NCBI GenBank assembly: GCA_964605575.1
Contig: CAZSDG010000024.1
Span: forward strand, 1-14,183
Direction of reading: 5' to 3'
Source of the DNA: JAAZHN01 sp964605575
GTDB lineage: Bacteria; Bacillota_I; Bacilli_A; RF39; UBA660
DNA length: 14,183 nt
Each line of letters starts with the position of its first letter. Positions within the stretch are counted from its first letter, which is position 1. The notes under the pieces are model-generated. The model worked only from the letters and a program-made list of their open reading frames with translations. It made no database searches and was not told the origin of the DNA. The position numbers were made by a program, and so were the translations under genes. This document shows, one piece after another, positions 6,962 to 14,122 of the stretch.

Positions 6962-7546
6962 TTAAGGAGTTGTGATTGGGTCAGCTACAATTTCAAAGTT
7001 TCCAGTAAAAGATTTTCCGTGATCAGCATTTTGATTTTCATCTGGATTAGCATAGTTAAATGCAAATACACATGTATGAGTTTCACCATTAGCAATATTA
7101 ACTGTACTTATTATTGGGGTTGTTGCTGAAGCATTAGTTGCTGGTAATTGAGTACTTGTTAAATTTTTTGTTCCAGTTCCACCAGTACATGTAACAGAAT
7201 ATGTCAATTCATTTTGTCTAGTAAATGTATTGGTAACTCCTGCTACCCATCTTAATGAATAGACAGCTGGATACCCTGAAGTATTTGTAACTGTTACTGT
7301 TTTATCAGCAATAGTTCCTCCAGGCATTAAGCCTGTAACATTAACTTCTGTACCATGATTATAACTTATACCAATTGTTGCGGTTTGAACTTTAACACTG
7401 TTAGTATCACCACTTTTTGTAATTGTTGCAGTAAAATATGCAAATGTTGCACCTACCATAGCCACTAATAATGTTGCTACTGCAATAATTATTAAAAGAA
7501 CTGTATTATTTCTTTCTCTTTTTTCATCAAATATTCCTGTTTCCAT
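6962..7546 (-). CDS. TasA/camelysin-like exported protein with SipW-type signal
   Basis: The protein has 194 residues. A charged N-terminus (1-14) precedes a hydrophobic helix at 15-36 ending GATFAYFT (32-39), the layout of SipW-processed signals; by analogy with TasA, cleavage would follow Ala36. The mature part of about 158 residues is Thr/Ser/Asn-rich and beta-rich: TATIGISY, LMPGGTIADKTVTVTNTSGY, INIANGE-like and GKSFTGNFEIV segments match the strand order of TasA-type domains. It has two cysteines (120 and 159), which could pair. No metallopeptidase motif (HExxH) is present, so a structural fibre or matrix subunit is more likely than a protease. It has a strong RBS (AAGGAGG), a strong promoter and its own terminator, which fits an abundant product. 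The adjacent downstream gene is the matching SipW-type peptidase. Confidence 0.82.
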   Translation of the reverse strand: METGIFDEKRERNNTVLLIIIAVATLLVAMVGATFAYFTATITKSGDTNSVKVQTATIGISYNHGTEVNVTGLMPGGTIADKTVTVTNTSGYPAVYSLRWVAGVTNTFTRQNELTYSVTCTGGTGTKNLTSTQLPATNASATTPIISTVNIANGETHTCVFAFNYANPDENQNADHGKSFTGNFEIVADPITTP

Positions 7547-7568
7547 TGTTTATCCTCCTTATATTTCA

Positions 7569-7597
7569 ATTATTGCACATCCTTATTTATTAGTCAA
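7569..7597 (-). promoter_or_regulatory. Promoter of the TasA-like gene
   Basis: On the minus strand, TTGACT (7597-7592), a 17-bp spacer and AATAAT (7574-7569) match at 5/6 and 5/6, with a TGC extension directly before the -10. This is among the best promoters in the window and is followed by an AAGGAGG RBS 6 nt before ATG. Confidence 0.78.
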
Positions 7598-7612
7598 CAT
7601 TATAAGTGTTAT

Positions 7613-7645
7613 TTTACAATTAATTATGTTAAAATATAGTGGTGA
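7613..7645 (+). promoter_or_regulatory. Promoter and start-deciding RBS of the yfhO-csbB operon
   Basis: An extended -10, TGT-TAAAAT (7627-7635), sits upstream of the RBS GGTGA (7641-7645). An alternative is TTTACA (7613-7618) with TATAGT (7635-7640) at 16 bp, but that would place the start of transcription past the RBS. The RBS lies 5 nt before ATG 7651 and selects that start over GTG 7639 or ATG 7645. Confidence 0.55.
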
Positions 7646-7650
7646 TGAAA

Positions 7651-10170
7651 ATGAAAAAAAGATATGTTTATATATTAGCGTTCCTTATACCAATATTTAT
7701 ATTTTTTTTAATGTCCTTAATTGCTAAGTATGTTCCTTTTTTTGAAGAAATATACCAAGTATATGACGCTAGACACCAATATCCTGGTTTTTATATTGAA
7801 CTTGTTAATCGCCTTAAAGAAGGTCAATTGTTTTTCTCTTTTGGGGCTGGACTTGGTTTTAATTTTTTAGGAACTATTACTTATTATTTAATAAGTCCTT
7901 TAAATTTATTGATATTTTTCTTTAAACCAGAAAACTTAACTATATTTTTTATGATTATTATTTATATAAGAATTGGTCTTTCGGGACTATCGATGGCGGT
8001 GTATTTAAATAATCAAGAAAATTCTAAACCAATTTGGGTTATTTGTTTTAGTGTATTATTTGCCCTTATGGGATTCTTAGGATCATACTATTATAACTTT
8101 ATGTGGATTGATTCGATAATTATGTTACCATTAATACTTTTGGGAATTGATCGTCTAATAAAAAAACAAAGGTCATTATTATATATTATTACTTTAACAT
8201 TGGGTATTGTCTTCAATTATTATATGGGAGTTATTCTCTGTATATTCTCAGTCATTTATTTTATTTATAAGATTTTAACTGATTGTTCAGCAAATTATAT
8301 TAAGGTTATTAAAAGATTTATTATTAGTTCATTAGTTTGTGGGTTATTGACTGCATTTATTTTAATTCCAACTTACTATGCTTTAGTAATAGGAAAGGGT
8401 CAAATCTATAGCATTGATTCGATTAATTATTTTACTTTTAATAAAAATATCCATTCATTTTTTTATCAATTAACTCCAGCATCATACCAAGTTGGTGATC
8501 AAGCATATGGACCAGCGATGGTATATTCGTCAATATTTGCATTAGCGTTAGTAATATTGTTTTTCTTTAATAAAAAATTTAAATTAAAAGAAAAAATTGT
8601 TGTTGGCTCAGTATTGTTATTCTTTTATTTAAGTTTTTCTTATAATTTATTAGATTTTGGTTGGCAGTTATTTCAACAACCGATTTGGTGGCAAAGTAGA
8701 TATTCATTTACCTTTAGTACTTTTATGCTAATTATTGCTTTTAAAAATATTAATAATATCGAAACATTAGAAATAAAAAATTGGTTACGATATGTAATTA
8801 TTGGAGTTGGAGCCCTACTGTTTTTAGGATCAGCTTTATTAACATTTAGAGATTTAGGAACTAGTGGTTATAATTCTAGTGCTTTCTTCTTCTTAGCATT
8901 TTCAATTTTGTTGTTTGCTCAGATGATTTATTTAATTGGCGATAAAAGCTTTGTTTATTATTTAATAATATTAGTCTTACTTGAATTATCTTTAAATACC
9001 TATAATGGTTTAGATAAAGTTCACTTTAATAATTCGGCTAGTAATTTAAAAAAAGATACACTTACATATAAAAATACGGTTGACTATATTAAAAATAATG
9101 ATAATTCATTTTATAGGATGGAGTTTACTAATCTCTTCACGACCAATGACGGTCTATTATTTGGTTATAATGGGGTTAATTTCTTTAACTCTGCAAGAAA
9201 CCAAAAAACAATTGACTTTCTTGAATATAAAATGGGGCTTGATGTTGATTCTGGTTGTGGGGTTAAATTAAAATCTTATAATCCTGCTCTTTTATCTTTA
9301 CTTAATGTTAAATATTTAGTTGGCGAAGTTGATTATTATCCTATTACCAATAAAATTGCTAATAAGACTATTCATCAAAATAAATACCCATTAGGCATTG
9401 GTTTTATGACTAATAAAAGAATTAGGGGAGTTCAACTAATTAAAGATACTTATAATCAAAATTTAAATAACATTTACAGTGCTTTTATTAATAAAGAAGT
9501 AGATTTTATTAAATATATTGATGTCTATAAATATATTGATGAATTTGAAAATGTTATTAAAATTAAAAATAATTTAACAAATACCTATAAGAAAGAAAAC
9601 ACCCTTTTACCAGCATTTGTAACACTTAATTATACAAGTGATGGTAATTACTTACTTTTACCAGATGATGTCTTTAAAGGCTATAATTCAATCCAAATAG
9701 ATGGTAATAATTATTCAAAGAATTCAGGAAATTTTATTCATCTCCAAAAAGGACAAAAATTAAAAGTTAAATTTGAAATAACAAGTAATAGTCTTGCTGA
9801 TGATTTATTTTATTTTTATTTATTTGACCTAGATGAATATGAAAATACTTTAAGTAAGATTGATAATTTCTTAGAAATAAATCAACAATCAAAACATTTG
9901 TTAGAGGGTAAAATAAATGTTACTAATAGTGAAGAAAATATCTTATTTACATCAATTCCTTATGAACCAGGAATGATTGTAAAAGTAGATGGTAAAGAAA
10001 CTAAACCAATTAGATTATTAGATACCTTTATTGGTTTGGAATTAACTAAAGGAGAACACACTATTACTTTTAATTTTCAACCTGATGGTTTAAAAATTGG
10101 CTTAATTATTAGTTCATTGACATTAATTGGTTTAGTAAGTTATTATATAATTAAGAAGGAGAAAGTATGA
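7651..10170 (+). CDS. yfhO: YfhO-family GT-C-type membrane glycosyltransferase
   Basis: This is an 839-residue protein from ATG 7651; the frame is open to GTG 7639, but the GGTGA RBS fits 7651. The N-terminal half has about a dozen hydrophobic segments (from residue 6 to about 445), then a large extracellular domain (about 450-805), then a final helix near 812-832. Early in the first outer loop, YDARHQYPGF (38-47) carries the Asp and Gln/Tyr typical of the family, consistent with a GT-C enzyme that uses a polyprenyl-phosphate sugar. In Bacillus subtilis, YfhO acts with CsbB to put GlcNAc on lipoteichoic acid. Here the next gene is a CsbB-type GT2 that overlaps by 4 bp (ATGA), the same partnership. 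The acceptor polymer in this organism is unknown. Confidence 0.88.
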   Translation: MKKRYVYILAFLIPIFIFFLMSLIAKYVPFFEEIYQVYDARHQYPGFYIELVNRLKEGQLFFSFGAGLGFNFLGTITYYLISPLNLLIFFFKPENLTIFFMIIIYIRIGLSGLSMAVYLNNQENSKPIWVICFSVLFALMGFLGSYYYNFMWIDSIIMLPLILLGIDRLIKKQRSLLYIITLTLGIVFNYYMGVILCIFSVIYFIYKILTDCSANYIKVIKRFIISSLVCGLLTAFILIPTYYALVIGKGQIYSIDSINYFTFNKNIHSFFYQLTPASYQVGDQAYGPAMVYSSIFALALVILFFFNKKFKLKEKIVVGSVLLFFYLSFSYNLLDFGWQLFQQPIWWQSRYSFTFSTFMLIIAFKNINNIETLEIKNWLRYVIIGVGALLFLGSALLTFRDLGTSGYNSSAFFFLAFSILLFAQMIYLIGDKSFVYYLIILVLLELSLNTYNGLDKVHFNNSASNLKKDTLTYKNTVDYIKNNDNSFYRMEFTNLFTTNDGLLFGYNGVNFFNSARNQKTIDFLEYKMGLDVDSGCGVKLKSYNPALLSLLNVKYLVGEVDYYPITNKIANKTIHQNKYPLGIGFMTNKRIRGVQLIKDTYNQNLNNIYSAFINKEVDFIKYIDVYKYIDEFENVIKIKNNLTNTYKKENTLLPAFVTLNYTSDGNYLLLPDDVFKGYNSIQIDGNNYSKNSGNFIHLQKGQKLKVKFEITSNSLADDLFYFYLFDLDEYENTLSKIDNFLEINQQSKHLLEGKINVTNSEENILFTSIPYEPGMIVKVDGKETKPIRLLDTFIGLELTKGEHTITFNFQPDGLKIGLIISSLTLIGLVSYYIIKKEKV

Positions 10171-11108
10171 AATTAAGCGTTATTATTCCCTGTTATAATG
10201 AAGAAGAAAATATTAAAAAAATTTATGAATCTTTAGCTAAAGAATTAAAAGATTTTCCTTATGAGTTATTATTTATTGATGATGGTAGCAGTGATAAAAC
10301 TTTTGAAGAGATAAGTAAGTTATATAAAGATGATAAAGATCATGTTAAATGTTTATCATTTAGTAGAAATTTTGGTAAAGAAGCTGCGATGTATGCCGGT
10401 ATTAAAAATTCTAAGGGAGAATATACGTGCATAATTGATGCTGATTTACAACAAAATCCTAAATATATTTTAGAAATGTTAAATCACTTAGATAAAAATC
10501 TGGACATTGATCAAGTAGCAATGTACGTAGAAAATCGTAATAAAAAATCCCTTCGTGGTTGGTTATCAAGTAAATTTTATAAATTAATAAATAAAATAAG
10601 TGATACAAAATTATTAATTGATGCGAGTGATTTTCGAATGTTTAGAACTAATGTTAGAGAATCAATCTTAGAGTTATCAGAAGTTAATCGCTTTTCAAAA
10701 GGAATATTTTCTTGGGTAGGATATAAAACTGATTGTTTACCATATGTTGTTTCAAAAAGAGAAAAGGGAAATAGTAAATTTAGTTTTGGAGCTTTAATAA
10801 AGTATTCAATTGAAGGTTTAGTTGCATTTAGTATTAAACCCCTAAGATTAATTACCATTGTTGGTTTATTTACTTCTTTAGGATCGATGATTTATTTACT
10901 AATTATTATAATTCAAAAATTATTTTTCACAGTTAATGTTAGTGGTTATTCATCAATGATGAGTGTTATTTTGTTCTTTGGGGGAATACAAATCTTATTT
11001 ATAGGTATTATTGGAGAATATTTATCAAAGACATATTTAGAAACCAAAAAAAGACCTATTTATTTAACTAAAAATAAGATAGGTTTTGATAATAAAAATA
11101 TTCTTTAA
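10167..11108 (+). CDS. csbB: CsbB/GtrB-type polyprenyl-phosphate glycosyltransferase (GT2)
   Basis: The 313-residue protein has an N-terminal GT-A domain (about 1-215) with the opening SVIIPCYNEEENI, the nucleotide-binding FIDDGSSDKT (37-46) and the metal-binding DAD at 91-93 (CIIDADLQQNP). In most relatives the motif reads LQDPP; here it is LQQNP. DASDFRMFR, RFSKGIFSWVGY and the KREKGNSKFSFG motif are also typical. Two C-terminal membrane helices (near 225-250 and 263-288) end in ETKKRPIYL, a hallmark of the GtrB/CsbB family. The expected reaction is transfer of a sugar from a UDP-sugar to undecaprenyl phosphate on the cytoplasmic face, supplying YfhO outside. The separate small flippase expected in such three-part systems is not in this window. 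Its start codon overlaps the yfhO stop, and its stop shares a TTAA with the convergent hydrogenase gene. Confidence 0.88.
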   Translation: MKLSVIIPCYNEEENIKKIYESLAKELKDFPYELLFIDDGSSDKTFEEISKLYKDDKDHVKCLSFSRNFGKEAAMYAGIKNSKGEYTCIIDADLQQNPKYILEMLNHLDKNLDIDQVAMYVENRNKKSLRGWLSSKFYKLINKISDTKLLIDASDFRMFRTNVRESILELSEVNRFSKGIFSWVGYKTDCLPYVVSKREKGNSKFSFGALIKYSIEGLVAFSIKPLRLITIVGLFTSLGSMIYLLIIIIQKLFFTVNVSGYSSMMSVILFFGGIQILFIGIIGEYLSKTYLETKKRPIYLTKNKIGFDNKNIL

Positions 11109-12406
11109 TTCTCTTGAACCAAGTAAGCTTTATTTTGATAAGAAGTATGTAACCATACTTCTTTATTTATTTCAGGTCTTTGTTTTAAATGATTATAGAA
11201 ATCGATTATTTCGGGATTATCATGAGGACACTTAATAAATGCTTCTGCATCTTTTTGATATAGTCCTTTAATTCGTTCTTTTCTAGTAGATTCGAGTCTA
11301 TTTATCGCGGTTAATGGTTGACCACCACCACCAACACAACCACCTTCACAATTCATTACTTCAATAAAATGGTAATCACCAAGCTTATCTTCCATTTTAA
11401 CTAAATTGGTAATCCCATGAACTACTAATATTTTAAGTTCTAAGTCACCAATTTTAACTATCGCTTCTCTTGCGCCATCATATGCTCTAATCTCATCTAA
11501 AGTATAAAAAGAAGCTTCAGGGTTTTTACCAGTTAACTTATAATAAGTAGTTCTTAGAGCTGACTCCATTACCCCACCAGTATTACCAAATATTTGACCA
11601 CCACCAGAAGCTGATCCTAAAACTTTATCAAATTCAGAATCTCTAAGGCTTGCAAAATCAAGTTCACATTCACGAATCATCATTGCAAGTTCACTAGTTG
11701 TAATTACATAGTCAACATCGGTTATTTCTGGACGGCTTATTTCATATTTTTTGGCTGTACAAGGAGTAACTGCAACATGAATTACTTTATCTAAATCAAG
11801 ATTATTTAATCTACAAAAATATCTTTTAACCGCTGGACCTTGCATGCCAATCGGACTTTTAGTTGAAGATAAATAAGGAATTAATTTTGGCATATACATT
11901 TCCATATATTTTACCCACGCTGGACAGCAACTAGTAAACATTGGAAATGGACCCCCATTATTAATTCTTTTAATTAATTCATCTGTTTCTTCCATAATGG
12001 TTAAATCAGCACCGAATGTCACATCAAAAACATAATCAAAACCTAATTTTCTTAATGCATCAACCATTTTTCCAGTGACAATAGATCCTGCTTCTAAACC
12101 AAATTCATCACCTAATGCAACTCTTACAGCAGGACTAGTTGAAGCAATTACAGTATAACCAGTATCTTTTAAATAATTTAAAACAGTTTTATAATCATAT
12201 TTAGGAATTAAAGCTCCTGTTGGGCATGTTAAAACACACTGCCCACAGTGAACACATATTGGTTCTTCAACTTTATCTTGGTTATATACTATACCTACTT
12301 TTGTTTCACAAACAGTAGTACAATTTCCACATTTAATACATTTTTCTTCAATCCGAGCAATTCCTGGATTATGTTCAGCAATCCAAACTCTAGTTTTTTC
12401 TTCCAT
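11105..12406 (-). CDS. hydA: [FeFe]-hydrogenase, monomeric with two [4Fe-4S] ferredoxin clusters
   Basis: The protein has 433 residues. The N-terminal ferredoxin domain carries Cys23/26/29/33 (CIKCGNCTTVC) and Cys51/54/57/61 (CVHCGQCVLTC). The catalytic domain has all three H-cluster motifs: TSCCPAW (158-164; Cys160 would be the proton-relay Cys and Cys161 a ligand), TPCTAKK (214-220; Cys216) and EVMNCEGGCVGGGGQP (349-364; Cys353 and Cys357). FGNTGGVMESALRTTY (273-288) is also typical. The family couples ferredoxin oxidation or reduction to H2 in the cytosol. The second motif has Thr where many group A enzymes have Met. The HydE/F/G maturases it would need are not in the window. There is a strong RBS (AAGGAG). 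It is the last gene of an operon with a DUF3048 lipoprotein, and no terminator follows its stop. Confidence 0.95.
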   Translation of the reverse strand: MEEKTRVWIAEHNPGIARIEEKCIKCGNCTTVCETKVGIVYNQDKVEEPICVHCGQCVLTCPTGALIPKYDYKTVLNYLKDTGYTVIASTSPAVRVALGDEFGLEAGSIVTGKMVDALRKLGFDYVFDVTFGADLTIMEETDELIKRINNGGPFPMFTSCCPAWVKYMEMYMPKLIPYLSSTKSPIGMQGPAVKRYFCRLNNLDLDKVIHVAVTPCTAKKYEISRPEITDVDYVITTSELAMMIRECELDFASLRDSEFDKVLGSASGGGQIFGNTGGVMESALRTTYYKLTGKNPEASFYTLDEIRAYDGAREAIVKIGDLELKILVVHGITNLVKMEDKLGDYHFIEVMNCEGGCVGGGGQPLTAINRLESTRKERIKGLYQKDAEAFIKCPHDNPEIIDFYNHLKQRPEINKEVWLHTSYQNKAYLVQEN

Positions 12407-12426
12407 ATTACTCCTTAATTATTTAT

Positions 12427-12771
12427 TTATGCATCAGGTTCATCAATAATCATCTTATTAGATTCATCAATTTCAATATCACTATCGGGATTTTTTTCGA
12501 CAACTATTGGTTCAGGCATTTCTTCAACTACAGTTTCCGGTTCTTTATTGTCAATAACTATTACTTCTTCTTTTGTATTCATCGCATCACCCAAAGTAAT
12601 TGTCGGATCAGTAATTGATTCAAAGTTCTCAATTTCTTTTTCTAATGAGTTCTTCTTTGGCTTACTATCTTTTTTACCTTTTTTTTCGATAAAATAACCA
12701 ATTAAAGCAAAAAGCAAAATAACAGCAACTATTAAAAACCAATTATAATTTCTTGCTAATAGTTCAATCAT
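12427..12771 (-). CDS. Small membrane-anchored acidic protein
   Basis: This 114-residue protein is of unknown function. Residues about 10-28 form a single hydrophobic helix (WFLIVAVILLFALIGYF), followed by a basic patch (EKKGKKDSKPKK), which suggests an N-out, C-in orientation. The remaining 75 residues are low-complexity and rich in Glu, Asp, Pro and Val (for example EPETVVEEMPEPIVVE), probably disordered. I see no enzymatic motif. It sits 9 bp after the DUF3048 lipoprotein gene and 20 bp before the hydrogenase gene, so it is very likely co-transcribed. Its RBS (AGGTGA) is built into the stop region of the upstream gene. A membrane tether or scaffold is possible but unproven. Confidence 0.75.
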   Translation of the reverse strand: MIELLARNYNWFLIVAVILLFALIGYFIEKKGKKDSKPKKNSLEKEIENFESITDPTITLGDAMNTKEEVIVIDNKEPETVVEEMPEPIVVEKNPDSDIEIDESNKMIIDEPDA

Positions 12772-12780
12772 ATTTCACCT

Positions 12781-13776
12781 CTATTTAATCGTTAATTTAC
12801 CTGATGAAGGATACATTTGAATAAAAGTATTTCCATCATTAACAATTAATTCTTTACCATCTTCAGTCTTATAAACCGTTTGAGCACTTCTTGATTTTTT
12901 TTCCCATGTTATCGGTATTTGGACTCCATTTGATACATATATACCTTTACCACTACCAATATTTTTTAAATCTTGACGCCCCTTATCATTAGCATTCATC
13001 GTATAATTATTTACTGAATAGAAAATAATATTTTTAACTGTATATTGTTTTTTACTAGTAAAATCTCTATGGGGTTTTCCGTTGGTTGATCTTAAATATA
13101 CTTTATTTGTTTCATCATACTTATAATCAACAGTTACGTGATTAGAATACTTTAAAGAAATATCGGAGGCTATCTCTCCTTCATAAGTATGTTCATCAAT
13201 ACTGTAATTAAATAATAGTTTTTTATCGCTTGTCACTCTAAGTTTTTTACTTGCAGCAACTAATTTTGCCATAGTTGTATAGCCAGTATGCTCAAGAGCC
13301 AACTTTAAAGGATTTTCCCTAAAAAACCAATTTCCACCAGGCAAATCAGTAATGCCTAACTTTTTAATATCTGAAGCCGCTTGAGGACTTTGTCCATTAT
13401 GAACAAAAATTGCATCATTTTCTAAAACATAGTCTAAATAATAATGACGAGCACTTCTAATTGTCCCAATTTTAGCAGTTTCTACATCTTTATATAATGC
13501 TAAAAATCTTGTTATTCCACCTTCAACAATCATTTCATAAACTATATAGGCTTCTTGTAGACCTGATTGAACTTGTCTTGCTACATTGATATTATTAATC
13601 ATAATCGCATATGGACGTTTTTTCGAGGTCTCATCTACAACCTTTAATTTTCGAACCTCAACTGGTTTTGGTTGTTCACTACTTGGCTGATCAAGCGGTT
13701 TCACTTCTTCCTTTTTACCACAACCAACCATAAATACTAAAACTAGTGTAATTACAAATAATATTTTTTTATACAT
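12781..13776 (-). CDS. DUF3048 (YerB-like) lipoprotein
   Basis: This is a 331-residue protein from ATG 13776. A GTG at 13785 is in frame, but AGGAA would abut it, whereas AGGAAG is well spaced for 13776. Residues 1-18 are a lipoprotein signal with lipobox FMVGC, so Cys19 would be lipidated and the protein displayed outside the membrane. The DUF3048 N-terminal domain is clear (KRPYAIMINN, QSGLQEAYIVYEM, EGGITRFLALY, KIGTIRSARHYYLDY, VHNGQSPQA), and a C-terminal domain covers about 210-325 (GKGIYVSNGVQIPITWEK). The family is widespread in Gram-positive bacteria and has no firmly established function. It heads the operon that continues with the small acidic membrane protein and the [FeFe]-hydrogenase. 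Confidence 0.9.
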   Translation of the reverse strand: MYKKILFVITLVLVFMVGCGKKEEVKPLDQPSSEQPKPVEVRKLKVVDETSKKRPYAIMINNINVARQVQSGLQEAYIVYEMIVEGGITRFLALYKDVETAKIGTIRSARHYYLDYVLENDAIFVHNGQSPQAASDIKKLGITDLPGGNWFFRENPLKLALEHTGYTTMAKLVAASKKLRVTSDKKLLFNYSIDEHTYEGEIASDISLKYSNHVTVDYKYDETNKVYLRSTNGKPHRDFTSKKQYTVKNIIFYSVNNYTMNANDKGRQDLKNIGSGKGIYVSNGVQIPITWEKKSRSAQTVYKTEDGKELIVNDGNTFIQMYPSSGKLTIK

Positions 13777-13797
13777 CTTATTCACTTCCTATTATTA

Positions 13798-13806
13798 ATT
13801 TTAACA
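13798..13806 (-). promoter_or_regulatory. Extended -10 promoter of the lipoprotein-hydrogenase operon
   Basis: On the minus strand, TGT-TAAAAT (13806-13798) is an extended -10 with no good -35. It lies about 20 bp before ATG 13776, with the RBS AGGAAG in between. The same TGT-TAAAAT string occurs before yfhO (7627-7635). Confidence 0.55.
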
Positions 13807-13857
13807 CAATAAAACCAACATTACCATAAGATTGAATTAATATATTGTTCCTAATAA

Positions 13858-14046
13858 TCATGGCACGAATATTGTTACATTGCCCGTTTTACTTACATTG
13901 CTTAATCTACTATTTATAAATGTTTGGGATGCATTATCTTTTACTATTATATTTATTCCTGAGGTTATATTATAAAACATACCGGTAAATTCTGTTACTG
14001 AAGTAAAATCCATATTGCGGAGGTTGTGCAACATACCTTTATACAC
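13858..14046 (-). pseudogene. C-terminal remnant of a BspA-type LRR protein
   Basis: The frame is 62 codons, ending at TGA 13858. It contains the end of one leucine-rich repeat (LRNMDFTSVTEFTGMFYN) followed by the family's C-terminal cap (INIIVKDNASQTFI, then NVTIFVP). It matches the last visible part of the BspA-like protein at the left edge (FYNCKSDLNIIVNDSN). There is no signal peptide and no complete repeat. An in-frame stop lies just upstream (near 14055), and the terminator of another gene lies 45 bp away. No convincing RBS precedes the GTG at 14046. It reads as what is left of a larger gene after a 5' deletion or recombination, not a functional small gene. Confidence 0.65.
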
Positions 14047-14090
14047 GGGACATAATTAATAAATAATTGAAAGCGCTTATATACGTTATA

Positions 14091-14122
14091 AAAAGTGATC
14101 AAAAATGATCACTTTTATTTTT
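14091..14122 (-). terminator. Bidirectional intrinsic terminator hairpin
   Basis: Perfect 11-bp arms AAAAGTGATCA (14091-14101) and TGATCACTTTT (14106-14116) flank a 4-nt AAAA loop. On the minus strand the hairpin begins 5 nt after a TAA that appears to end a gene entering from the right edge. On the plus strand it is followed by ATTTTTT. Confidence 0.7.

Noticed and set aside
6962..7546. Camelysin-type metallopeptidase activity for the TasA-like protein
   Set aside because: The family resemblance is structural. No HExxH or other zinc-binding motif is present in the sequence.
7639..7650. Upstream in-frame starts GTG 7639, GTG 7642 and ATG 7645 for yfhO
   Set aside because: They overlap the -10 or the GGTGA RBS, which is correctly spaced only for ATG 7651.
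9080..9271. 63-codon plus-strand frame inside yfhO
   Set aside because: It is an out-of-frame shadow inside a continuous 839-codon gene with no RBS.
10577..10858. 93-codon minus-strand frame inside the GT2 gene
   Set aside because: It is antisense to conserved GT2 motifs and has no start signals.
13777..13785. GTG 13785 as start of the DUF3048 lipoprotein
   Set aside because: AGGAA directly abuts this GTG. ATG 13776 is properly spaced and gives a cleaner lipoprotein signal.
14068..14081. CcpA cre-like site TGAAAGCGCTTATA
   Set aside because: It matches the cre consensus except for one key base (TA instead of CA at the end) and lies between a terminator and a gene remnant, so there is no obvious regulated gene.
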